A stretch of 21,092 nucleotides of DNA from Desulfobacterales bacterium. Lineage in GTDB: Bacteria; Desulfobacterota; DSM-4660; Desulfatiglandales; Desulfatiglandaceae. The translations under genes were made by a program, and so were the position numbers. Under the pieces are notes generated by a model. That model saw only the letters and a program-made list of their open reading frames with translations. It searched no databases and had not been told where the DNA came from. The stretch covers positions 1-21,092 of the forward strand of contig JAKLQB010000916.1 of the NCBI GenBank assembly GCA_022013615.1, given 5' to 3'. This document shows, piece by piece, positions 7,131-13,014 of this stretch; positions within the stretch are counted from its first letter, which is position 1; every line of letters starts with the position of its first letter.

Positions 7131-8844
7131 ATATATATCCTTTCTGCCCCAAGAACAGAAGGACTTCCTGGGCTGCCTCGTCCGGAGTGAGATCCGTGGT
7201 GTCGATGCGCACCTCAGGGGAGGCGGGGACCTCGTATGGATCATCCACGCCTGTGAATCCCTTGATAAGTCCTGCCCTGGCCTTGGCGTACATCCCTTTC
7301 CTATCTCGTTTTTCACACTCCTCAATGGGCGTGGACACATGAACTTCGATGAATCCTCCGTAAGCTTCTATTGTGGACCTTATCCCCGCCCTTGTGGCTT
7401 CATAAGGTGCAATGGGCGCGCAGATCGCAACACCTCTGTTCTTTGTAATCTCGCTTGCCACATAGCCAATGCGGCTGACGTTGATGTCTCGGTGCTCTTT
7501 GGAAAACCCCAGCTCCCTGGACAGGTTTTGACGGACAACGTCTCCATCTAATAGAGTTACCGGACGATCCCCTATTTCAAGGAATCGAGACAATAGCACC
7601 TTGGCAATGGTGGATTTCCCAGAACCTGAAAGTCCGGTCAGAAAAACCGTAAGCCCCTGCTTTCGAGGCGGCGGATAGGCCTGGAGAAGTTCATCAGTGA
7701 CTTCCGGAAAGGTGGCCCATTCGGGGATCCGCCGGCCTGTACGTATTCGCTCCCGAATATCAGACCCGGAAAGAGAGATGGTCTGCATCCCATCCGGCAC
7801 CTTATCCACCGACCGGTATTCATCCTCAAAAGGCAGATAGACCATTTTCTCAAAACGCACAATGCTCAGATCCAGTTCTTCGCTAAATTTTTCAGTGAGT
7901 TTGCAGGCTGCGTCACTTTCATAAAAGGGCTTTCCTTGACTATCCGATCCGGGGCTTGCATGGTCTCGTCCTACAACAAAATGAGTGCACCCATAGTTTT
8001 TCGCGAGGATAGAATGTAAAATAGCCTCCCTTGGACCTGCCATACGCATGGCAAGGGGCAAGAGGTTTATGATAAAAGAATCGGGCGGCAAGCGGTGGGT
8101 TACCGCGCGGTAGCACCTGACACGGGTATAGTGGTCGAAATCCCCCGGCTTTGTCATACCGGCAATGGGGAGGAGGAGCACGTTGGCTTTAGCCTGCCGC
8201 ATGGCAGAGATGGCTATCTCCAACTGGGGCCGGTGAATCGGGTTGCTTGTCTGAAATCCCACTATCCGTTGCCAACTGAGCCTCTTGAAAGTGGCTTTGA
8301 TTTCTTCAGGTGCCAACCGAAGCTGCTTGAAATCAGAGTGAAGAGGCAAACTCGTAACCTCGATTTTTCCCCCCAGATAGTAGTCACTGCCGTTTTCAAA
8401 GAGATATCGAACGCCAGGATGGTTTCGATCCAGGGTGTCATAGATCTTTGAGGCCTCTTTTTCCTTTTCAACAGCCCAGATATCCTCAATATGCAGAACA
8501 GCAAGAAGAAAACCTTCCGCATCCCTGAGCGCCACAGACTGGCCCGCTTCAAGTGTCTTAGCCTGGGTATCAGAGATATCCAGACAAACCGGGACAGGCC
8601 AAAGGAGATCATTCTGAAGGCGCATTCGGTCAAGAACAGACTCATAATCAGCCCGGGTCATAAAGCCTTCGAGAGGTGAAAATGCTCCAGTCGCCAAAAG
8701 TTCGAGGTCGCATAACTGTCGTTCCTTCAAAATTACATCCGGAATGTTAAATGCTATTTCTTTTAGTACAGCGCTACGTTCAGCATCCGCAAATAGATTA
8801 ACTGGTGTACCACTGTAGGATACATCCGATTCCTTACTTTTCAT
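7129..8844 (-). CDS. sat-cysC: Bifunctional sulfate adenylyltransferase / adenylylsulfate (APS) kinase
   Basis: 571 residues. Residues 1-390 are ATP sulfurylase (PUA-like N-domain with LLATGAFSPLEGFM at 50-62; catalytic domain with MAGPREAI 268-275 and VGRDHASPG 291-299). Residues 396-571 are APS kinase with P-loop GLSGSGKST at 404-412, LDGD at 432-435, and RDRKGMYAKA and FTGVDDPYE. Together they would make PAPS, the sulfuryl donor for sulfotransferases. The ATP sulfurylase active-site motif, normally QTRNPxHRxH, reads QTSNPIHRPQ at 198-207: the conserved Arg is Ser and the second His is Gln. The first half may therefore be altered or dependent on another sulfurylase. Its place in front of manC and ugd points to polysaccharide sulfation rather than dissimilatory sulfate reduction. 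Start ATG 8844, GGAGG about 11 bases upstream. Confidence 0.93.
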   Translation of the reverse strand: MKSKESDVSYSGTPVNLFADAERSAVLKEIAFNIPDVILKERQLCDLELLATGAFSPLEGFMTRADYESVLDRMRLQNDLLWPVPVCLDISDTQAKTLEAGQSVALRDAEGFLLAVLHIEDIWAVEKEKEASKIYDTLDRNHPGVRYLFENGSDYYLGGKIEVTSLPLHSDFKQLRLAPEEIKATFKRLSWQRIVGFQTSNPIHRPQLEIAISAMRQAKANVLLLPIAGMTKPGDFDHYTRVRCYRAVTHRLPPDSFIINLLPLAMRMAGPREAILHSILAKNYGCTHFVVGRDHASPGSDSQGKPFYESDAACKLTEKFSEELDLSIVRFEKMVYLPFEDEYRSVDKVPDGMQTISLSGSDIRERIRTGRRIPEWATFPEVTDELLQAYPPPRKQGLTVFLTGLSGSGKSTIAKVLLSRFLEIGDRPVTLLDGDVVRQNLSRELGFSKEHRDINVSRIGYVASEITKNRGVAICAPIAPYEATRAGIRSTIEAYGGFIEVHVSTPIEECEKRDRKGMYAKARAGLIKGFTGVDDPYEVPASPEVRIDTTDLTPDEAAQEVLLFLGQKGYI

Positions 8845-8977
8845 AATTACATAGCCTCCAACCAGTATTCAGTAGAACTTCAATCTGCCTTCTGTTGCCT
8901 TTCCGCTGAGCATAATAACCAATAACCGGTGTAAAATATCATCTCCCGGTTTAAATTCTCCTCAGCACACAGGTCAT

Positions 8978-8995
8978 ACGCAAATTTGATGCCGT
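8978..8995 (-). promoter_or_regulatory. Weak sigma-54-like promoter candidate for sat-cysC
   Basis: The minus strand reads ACGGCATCAAATTTGCGT, with GG and GC separated by 10 bases, GGCA in the -24 element and TTGC in the -12 element. The flanking consensus bases are poor. It lies about 130 bases upstream of the sat-cysC start. It is plausible because sigma-54 activator genes lie on both sides, but could be chance. Confidence 0.25.
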
Positions 8996-9087
8996 CCAAT
9001 GGGGCTAAGTCCTTGAAGTCGTTAACTCTTTGATTATTTAATGGAATTATACCGTTCACCACCGGGCATTAAGCGATCTGGATCAAC

Positions 9088-9115
9088 TTGAACGGGTCAA
9101 ATTGGTTCGTATAAT
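9088..9115 (+). promoter_or_regulatory. Sigma-70-type promoter on the plus strand
   Basis: TTGAAC and a perfect TATAAT are 16 bases apart. No protein gene follows on this strand for at least 500 bases, so it may drive a small RNA. Confidence 0.4.
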
Positions 9116-9202
9116 ACATTTTCTCTTTCGCCTATCCCTTCTCCGCTTTCTTTTTTATCCTTCAATTCCCAATTCCTCTTTGACTTTGATACTAAATAAC
9201 AC

Positions 9203-9250
9203 AAAAGGAGAGGCTAAGTTAAGTATTCTTCGCCTGTCCCCTTTTTTTTT
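9203..9250 (+). terminator. Terminator-like / REP-like imperfect palindrome with long T run
   Basis: AGGC-T-AAG pairs with CTT-C-GCCT around TTAAGTATT. The outer AAAAGG can pair with CCTTTT, and eleven T follow. The half GCCTGTCCCCTTTTTT also resembles the palindromes that accompany REP-associated transposases in many environmental genomes, so the structure may be a REP element working as a terminator. Confidence 0.4.
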
Positions 9251-9936
9251 ACATTAACCTTCATGCTATTTCATTCATATCCTCAAAAAGCGCATGCGTT
9301 TTTCAAAAACAGAACTTAGCTCCGCTTCGCTCGTAATTGGCCTCCGGTCTGTAGGGCCTACGCCCCTGAGAGAATGTTGGAATACTGGAACGATATGGAA
9401 TAATGCCTGCAACGCACACAGACCTCGGGTCTAACCCACTGGTAATTTCGACCCTTTTCTTCTATTTCCTTGAGATTCGCTGTAACTGGTAGTATCATTG
9501 TTCAACTCTTTTGGGACATTCAGTCCCTGTTATGATCGGGTGGAGTGAGACTGCTTAAACTCACCCCCCTTTCCCCCAAAAAAAAGGCCTCCATGAAAGA
9601 GACCATTTAATTCGATATACCAGCTCGTTTGTCAATACAGTCCGAAAATCTATTACACCTTCACAGCTCCTTAATACGGTTTCCTACAATTTACCCAAGA
9701 GAGAAGTCCTATGAGGGAGAAAGAGAACAAAAACACTTTTGCCAATTTATGTTTAATAATCATACGCTTACCCTTTCTATAGAACTCAGCTCCGTCCGGC
9801 ACACAGATTCCAGAATACCGAAGAGTGTCAGAAAAATAGATGATTCAAAGTTTATACAGCCACAAAAAGGCACAAAATGCACAAAAAGAATAATGTGGAT
9901 TTAGGAATTAAGGAATTTTGGAATTACGAAATCAGA

Positions 9937-10971
9937 TCAGCGTGGATTTCTGATTCCCAGATTGTCCATTTTATAGAAAAGCGCCTTGTAACTGATTCCG
10001 AGCATTTTGGACGTCTGTCTTTTATTCCAGCCGGTCATGTTAAGTGCATACATGATGGCCTTCTGTTCAATGTGTCTAATAGCCTCTGCTTTCAGGGCCT
10101 TTAGTGATCTCTGAGCATCAGGTCCAAGACTAGTTTCGGGTTTTACAACTCCTTTTTCAGCACGCTGTGAAACAAAATCCGTGGGTAGAGGCAACCCATC
10201 CGCCTCAATATTATTTATAAGATCAGTCTTAATCCATTCAGGATCATCCCCCACCAACAACCTCAAGATTACACTGCTGAGCTCCCTCACATTTCCGGGC
10301 CAGTGATAGGAGTGAAAGAGTTTTCGCAAACCCCTGTCGAGTGTGAACGGCTCCTCTATCTTCAATTCCTGCTCGTATTTGTGAACAAAATACCTGGTAA
10401 GCAGGGGGATGTCCTCCCTCCTCTCCCGCAAAGGGGGGATTTCAATCCTGATGATGTTAAGACGGTAGTACAGGTCTTCCCTGAAAACGGCCTGCTTAAT
10501 ATCCTTTTCCAGGTTATGATTGGTGGAAGCTATAACCCATGAGTTCACCTTGACATCTCTTGTTCCCCCGAGACGGGTAAATTCCCCGCCCTGGAGGACC
10601 TGTAAAAGTTTTGCCTGTAAAATCAGAGGCATGTCTCCTATTTCATCCAGGAAAATGACGCCATTTGATGCCAGCTCAAATTTTCCCGGTTTGAATTTTA
10701 CAGCCCCGGTAAAAGCGCCTTTTTCGTAACCGAAAAGCTCGCTTTCAAGAAGTGTGAGAGGCAGGGCAGCGCAGCTGACCTTGACAAAATTGTTAGTGCG
10801 CCTTTTGGATTCATGGTGAAGCAGACGGGCGACCACTTCCTTTCCGGTTCCAGTCTCTCCCATTATCAGGACATTTAAGGCCGTATCCGATAAGGCTGTA
10901 TCCGAGACCATGGTAATCAATTCCCGGATCTTGAGCATTGAGGGATGCTTGCCGATTAAAGTATTTTCCAT
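9937..10971 (-). CDS. Receiver-less sigma-54-dependent transcriptional activator (PspF-like architecture)
   Basis: 344 residues without any N-terminal sensor. The AAA+ domain starts almost at once (MENTLIGKHPSMLKIRELI), with Walker A GETGTGKE at 38-45, canonical GAFTGA at 85-90, Walker B GVIFLDEIGD at 104-113, FREDLYYRLN and HWPGNVRELSS. The C-terminal Fis-type helix-turn-helix is NMTGWNKRQTSKMLGISYKA. Like PspF it should be constitutively competent and controlled by a partner protein or by its own level. A 15-bp tandem duplication encodes SDTAL twice (residues 23-32) just before the AAA+ core. No clear Shine-Dalgarno precedes ATG 10971. It is transcribed toward sat-cysC, 1.1 kb away. It is one of two local candidates to act at the sigma-54 promoter at 12487-12503. 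Confidence 0.9.
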   Translation of the reverse strand: MENTLIGKHPSMLKIRELITMVSDTALSDTALNVLIMGETGTGKEVVARLLHHESKRRTNNFVKVSCAALPLTLLESELFGYEKGAFTGAVKFKPGKFELASNGVIFLDEIGDMPLILQAKLLQVLQGGEFTRLGGTRDVKVNSWVIASTNHNLEKDIKQAVFREDLYYRLNIIRIEIPPLRERREDIPLLTRYFVHKYEQELKIEEPFTLDRGLRKLFHSYHWPGNVRELSSVILRLLVGDDPEWIKTDLINNIEADGLPLPTDFVSQRAEKGVVKPETSLGPDAQRSLKALKAEAIRHIEQKAIMYALNMTGWNKRQTSKMLGISYKALFYKMDNLGIRNPR

Positions 10972-11019
10972 AATGGCAAATTTTTACATACTTTTGCAGT
11001 TTTGTCAATATCATTTTCA

Positions 11020-11040
11020 GAAGTCAGGAGTCAGAATTCA
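11020..11040. repeat. Heptameric tandem repeat (GRAKTCA)3
   Basis: Three consecutive 7-mers GAAGTCA, GGAGTCA and GAATTCA, with two more partial units at 11113-11125. Similar heptamer arrays recur in the spacer before topA. Confidence 0.6.
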
Positions 11041-11145
11041 GCGCCGCCTCATGCCACCGAAGTTGCCAGTTTGATTAAAAAAGTGACGCTGGCCTCGCGG
11101 AGTCACATACGAGGAGTCAGGAGTAGCGGAATAGTGGGGATTATT

Positions 11146-11194
11146 GCATAGGGAAAAGAGCATAGGGCGAGGGGGGGGCGGAGCATAGGGCAAA
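11146..11194. repeat. GCATAGGG short repeats (three copies)
   Basis: GCATAGGGAAAAG, GCATAGGGCGAGG and GCATAGGGCAAAG lie within 50 bases. A fourth copy, GCATAGGGCAAAGGG, stands at 16424-16438 just upstream of the GNAT gene. The repeats are intergenic only and of unknown role. Confidence 0.5.
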
Positions 11195-11361
11195 GCGAAA
11201 AAACTTCAGCCGTTATGCAATTAGCGTATTTAAATTCCATGTGAGAGGATAAGCTCAGACCTCGATAAAAACCTTTTGTTGTTCCAGCCGCAGCGGGATA
11301 GAAATTCCGAGACATAAGGGTTGGCCCTGCTGTAAATTCCAGGTTTGTCCAAGTTGATATG

Positions 11362-11410
11362 TGCAAAAAAAAGCAGGGCCGGTGTCTAAGCACCAACCCT
11401 GTCGGTTTTT
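11362..11410 (-). terminator. Strong intrinsic terminator downstream of the RRxGxDRR gene
   Basis: On the minus strand CAGGGTTGGTG pairs with CACCGGCCCTG around CTTAGA (11 bp, two G-U), followed by CTTTTTTTTT. On the plus strand the same stem is followed by CGGTTTTTT, so it can work in both directions. Confidence 0.85.
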
Positions 11411-11428
11411 TAGCCACTCGAAATAGGA

Positions 11429-11665
11429 TCACACTTGAAAAGCGGCTCTTCGGTCAAGGCCACTTCTTCGATTCACCTCCAATGTTTGATCATTTCCGTT
11501 TCTTCGATCTTCACCGCACCTGCGGTCAATCCTTCTTCTCCGGTCCTCCCCTGCCCTTCTTTCAGGAATGTGGCCTGTGTATGAATATTGCCGTCGATCC
11601 ACACCTGAACGCCGACCCCCATTATCTCTCAATTCTTGTTCCATACGAGAATCGCTCACATCCAT
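11429..11665 (-). CDS. Small Arg/Asp-rich protein with RRxGxDRR repeats
   Basis: 78 residues with an unusual repetitive composition: GGRRSGVDRRQ, PERRAGEDRRRR, IDRRCGEDRRNG and NRRSGLDRRAAF, i.e. four copies of a degenerate R-R-x-G-x-D-R-R unit. There are no membrane segment, signal peptide or known catalytic motifs. Short proteins and N-terminal extensions built of this unit are common in Desulfobacterota, often beside signalling genes, but their role is not established to my knowledge. The high charge suggests nucleic-acid, nucleotide or membrane-surface binding (inference). ATG 11665 has only a weak GAAG upstream. A strong terminator directly follows the stop codon, which supports a real transcript. 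Confidence 0.7.
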   Translation of the reverse strand: MDVSDSRMEQELRDNGGRRSGVDRRQYSYTGHIPERRAGEDRRRRIDRRCGEDRRNGNDQTLEVNRRSGLDRRAAFQV

Positions 11666-12049
11666 TCTTCATTACACTTTTTATTCATTCAGGACGAGGT
11701 GGATTATCAGTTACGTGAGTTCTTAGTGTAGGTTGAAAGGAAATATTTTTTGCTGAGTTGCCCGAATTTCTGAAGGGGCTTTCACAGCAAAAGGTTATAG
11801 GCTTAAAATTCAATTGTCTTTTGTTTGAATTAACACTGAATTTTGTGCCAGGAAGTATCTGCTGAATATTGCGCGTTCGTAAATCCGGCACAAAAAAGCG
11901 GCCGGGCTCTTGGCCAGGCCGAGATCTCTCAGTCTGCAATAAACATGAAGCGGGTTCAGGTAGTGTTTAATTCCTGCAGGCATAAAGCAAATATATCAAA
12001 TTTTCTTGAAATGACGTGGTTATGTTTTCAAAAATCGTGAAACGGGTTC
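11666..12049. other. Intergenic region between the RRxGxDRR gene and the PEP-CTERM-like micro-ORFs
   Basis: It contains an intrinsic terminator (11890-11922) and otherwise no supported gene. A TGGCACAAAAT at about 11853-11863 (minus) resembles a sigma-54 -24 element but lacks a proper -12 GC. The 84-codon minus frame at 11685-11939 begins inside the terminator and is not credible. Confidence 0.5.
11890..11922 (-). terminator. Intrinsic terminator downstream of the micro-ORF pair
   Basis: On the minus strand CGGCC-T-GGC and GCC-C-GGCCG form a 5+3 bp stem (one mismatch) around CAAGA, followed by CTTTTTTG. It lies about 130 bases after the stop of the 59-residue ORF and would close the transcript from the sigma-54 promoter at 12487-12503. 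Confidence 0.7.
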
Positions 12050-12229
12050 TTATTTTTTAAATGATTTCCCCTTTTTAGCGCCTGCCAGACCTATGAGGCC
12101 GCAGCCAAACAGCAGCATAATAACAGGCCCAGGGAGGGGATCCGTCAGGGTAGCAGTTACCATTGTACTTGCGTACGTTAGGGTCCCAAACAGAAATAAA
12201 AACAATAAGATTATCAATAACTTCTTCAC
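12050..12229 (-). CDS. 59-residue exported micro-protein with PEP-CTERM-like C-terminus
   Basis: This short frame starts at GTG 12229, overlapping the stop of the upstream ORF as GTGA, with AGGGA 8 bases upstream. It ends at TAA 12050-12052. The product is a signal peptide (VKKLLIILLFLFLFGTLTYA, likely cut before STM), a spacer of about ten residues (STMVTATLTD), then PLPGPVIMLLFGCGLIGLAG followed by AKKGKSFKK. The tail follows the PEP-CTERM plan: proline-containing motif, hydrophobic helix with G-x-G-L-x-G-L-A, basic end. The motif reads DPLPGP rather than PEP. Almost nothing but sorting signals remains. It may be a minimal exosortase substrate or a small membrane peptide. Coding is supported by the coupled start, ribosome binding site, sigma-54 promoter and downstream terminator; the PEP-CTERM assignment is by resemblance. 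Confidence 0.6.
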   Translation of the reverse strand: MKKLLIILLFLFLFGTLTYASTMVTATLTDPLPGPVIMLLFGCGLIGLAGAKKGKSFKK

Positions 12230-12360
12230 TCGATATTTCCCTGTTGAATTTTTTTCCTTCCAACTACTGCAAGACCAATAAGCCCACAGCCAAAAACTAA
12301 AGCCGTTGCAACAAAGAACATTAAGATCTTTTTTATCTCATCCCACCTAAAACTATCCAT
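12226..12360 (-). CDS. 44-residue single-span membrane micro-protein with FGCGLIGLA motif
   Basis: From ATG 12360 the product reads MDSFRWDEIKKILMFFVATA followed by LVFGCGLIGLAVVGRKKIQQ and GNIE: a short polar head, one transmembrane helix and a basic tail. The helix contains the same FGCGLIGLA as the next ORF, and the DNA of the two segments is also similar, indicating an old tandem duplication. The end resembles a PEP-CTERM helix (GLIGLAVVGRKK) without the PEP motif. No Shine-Dalgarno precedes the ATG; a TTG at 12420 would add 20 residues (64 in total). Its stop overlaps the next start by four bases. It lies about 120 bases downstream of the sigma-54 start site. Function unknown. Confidence 0.5.
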   Translation of the reverse strand: MDSFRWDEIKKILMFFVATALVFGCGLIGLAVVGRKKIQQGNIE

Positions 12361-12486
12361 AATCAATAATAGAAAAAAACTACTTAATTTCTTAACGGTT
12401 AAAGGGCTATTTTCTCTCAAACCGACTTGAAAAATACACTTTTTCTGTTTCGTTTCCTAACTCTCAAGATTTACTGCATGAATTAA

Positions 12487-12503
12487 CAGCAACTGCCGTG
12501 CCA
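12487..12503 (-). promoter_or_regulatory. Sigma-54 (-24/-12) promoter, perfect consensus
   Basis: The minus strand reads TGGCACGGCAGTTGCTG: TGGCACG, four bases, TTGCT, with GG and GC separated by exactly 10. This is the textbook RpoN site. The start site would be near 12477, upstream of the two overlapping micro-ORFs. Two dyad sites lie upstream at enhancer distance, with AT-rich (bendable) DNA between. Confidence 0.85.
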
Positions 12504-12637
12504 AAAACAGGATAAAATTAAGGTAAAGGAAAGAAAAAAGTGTTAGTTTTTATTCATTAATTTCAGTTAGTTATAAAATATACTTATTCTTTATTTTTGC
12601 TCAAAGGAGAAACTCTGGGGAGGCTTGGAACAAATGG

Positions 12638-12673
12638 GTAATACTTTACCACAATATATGTAATTCTTTACCA
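12638..12673 (-). promoter_or_regulatory. Paired dyad sites at enhancer (UAS) distance from the sigma-54 promoter
   Basis: GTAATACTTTACCA (12638) and GTAATTCTTTACCA (12660) are direct copies 22 bp apart, two helical turns. Each is itself a dyad: GGTAA-N4-TTACC and GTAA-N4-TTAC. They lie about 165-190 bp upstream of the predicted start, the usual distance for sites bound by the Fis-type domain of sigma-54 activators. The binder is unknown; the NtrC-type regulator (1201-2595) and the receiver-less activator (9937-10971) are local candidates. Confidence 0.6.
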
Positions 12674-12723
12674 TTTTGTGGCAGAAGTTTACATAGGGTT
12701 GAGAGCTGTTAAAGGCCTAATCC

Positions 12724-12774
12724 GGTTAAGCCGGAAAAGTGCCTAAAGTGAACTAAAGTTTGAAGTGCCTAAAG
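12724..12774 (+). repeat. Dispersed repeat AAGTGCCTAAA-type, copy B
   Basis: It reads GGTTAAGCCGGAAAAGTGCC, then TAAAGTGAACTAAAGTTTG, then AAGTGCCTAAAG. It is the opposite-orientation partner of copy A at 838-889, with about 43 of 51 bases shared. Confidence 0.6.
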
Positions 12775-12788
12775 TTAAGGAGTCGCCC

Positions 12789-12815
12789 GTGTCTCTGCGT
12801 GAGAAAAAAGAAAAG
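12789..12815 (+). repeat. GTGTCTCTGCGTGAGAAAAAAG repeat, left flank of the abiE module
   Basis: GTGTCTCTGCGTGAGAAAAA followed by AGAAAAG. A related unit (ACTCTGCGTCC ... CTGTGAGAAAAAAGAAG) lies at about 12909-12953, and an inverted relative lies beyond the toxin gene at about 14307-14333. Short elements of this kind are common in environmental deltaproteobacterial genomes. Confidence 0.45.
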
Positions 12816-12986
12816 TATCTGCCTGTCGGAGCGAAGCGTAGATCCCGCTGTCGGGGCCCCGTAGGTTCGGTAAATCGTACTGGGGTGTTAATCCGTGTCC
12901 TAATAAAAAAACTCTGCGTCCTCAGCGATCTCTGCTGTGAGAAAAAAGAAGTTGATTATCTACTCTGGGTCAAATATAATAATTAA

Positions 12987-13005
12987 ACAAATTTGTCAAA
13001 CAAAT
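12987..13005 (+). promoter_or_regulatory. Operator-like dyad in front of abiEi
   Basis: ACAAATTTGT (12987-12996, perfect palindrome) overlaps ATTTGT-CAA-ACAAAT (12991-13005, 6-bp arms). It ends 9 bases before the antitoxin start. AbiEi-family antitoxins repress their own operon by binding inverted repeats in the promoter, so this is the natural candidate site. A shorter copy TTGTCAAACAAAT recurs at about 14459, downstream of the toxin gene. Confidence 0.45.
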
Positions 13006-13014
13006 ATACTCATT

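Larger units (their letters stand above)
8845..9936. other. 1.1-kb intergenic region, no convincing protein gene
   Basis: It holds a sigma-54-like site (8978-8995), a plus-strand sigma-70 promoter (9088-9115) with a terminator-like structure (9203-9250), a small hairpin GGGAC-ATTCA-GTCCC (9514-9528), a near-palindrome AAAAAGCGCATGCGTTTTT (9285-9303) and GGAATT-rich short repeats near 9900-9925. The 60-codon frame at 8880-9062 (minus, GTG start) and the 91-codon frame at 9629-9904 (plus) lack ribosome binding sites and recognisable domains. Confidence 0.5.
10972..11428. other. Intergenic region rich in short repeats
   Basis: It contains a heptameric repeat GAAGTCA-GGAGTCA-GAATTCA (11020-11040) with further GGAGTCA units at 11113-11125, an inverted repeat GTGAC...GTCAC (11083-11106), three GCATAGGG units (11146-11194) and the terminator of the neighbouring RRxGxDRR gene. 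A 109-codon minus frame at 11103-11432 runs through the terminator and the repeats, so I do not call it. Confidence 0.5.
12361..13014. other. Intergenic region between divergent micro-ORF and toxin-antitoxin units
   Basis: It holds the sigma-54 promoter and dyad pair (minus), repeat copy B (12724-12774), CTCTGCG-TGAGAAAAAAG type repeats (12789-12815 and about 12909-12953), a perfect palindrome CGGGGCCCCG (12852-12861) and the abiE operator-like dyad. No further gene is seen. Confidence 0.55.

Noticed and set aside
8880..9062. 60-codon minus-strand frame with GTG start in the sat-cysC upstream region
   Set aside because: Composition is protein-like, but there is no ribosome binding site, no recognised domain, and it overlaps a sigma-54-like site. 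It could be a gene remnant.
9629..9904. 91-codon plus-strand frame
   Set aside because: No ribosome binding site, no domain or membrane pattern, and it runs through low-complexity AT-rich spacer.
11103..11432. 109-codon minus-strand frame downstream of the RRxGxDRR gene
   Set aside because: It begins inside the preceding gene's terminator and its C-terminal half translates the GCATAGGG repeats.
11847..11863. TGGCACA resembling a sigma-54 -24 element upstream of the RRxGxDRR gene
   Set aside because: The -12 element reads TCAGT, without GC at the required 10-base spacing.
11685..11939. 84-codon minus-strand frame
   Set aside because: It starts within the terminator hairpin and has no coding-like pattern or ribosome binding site.
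12075..12263. 62-codon minus-strand frame overlapping the micro-ORF pair in another frame
   Set aside because: The alternative frame with GTG 12229 gives a signal peptide and PEP-CTERM-like tail with coupled start; this frame gives no recognisable pattern.
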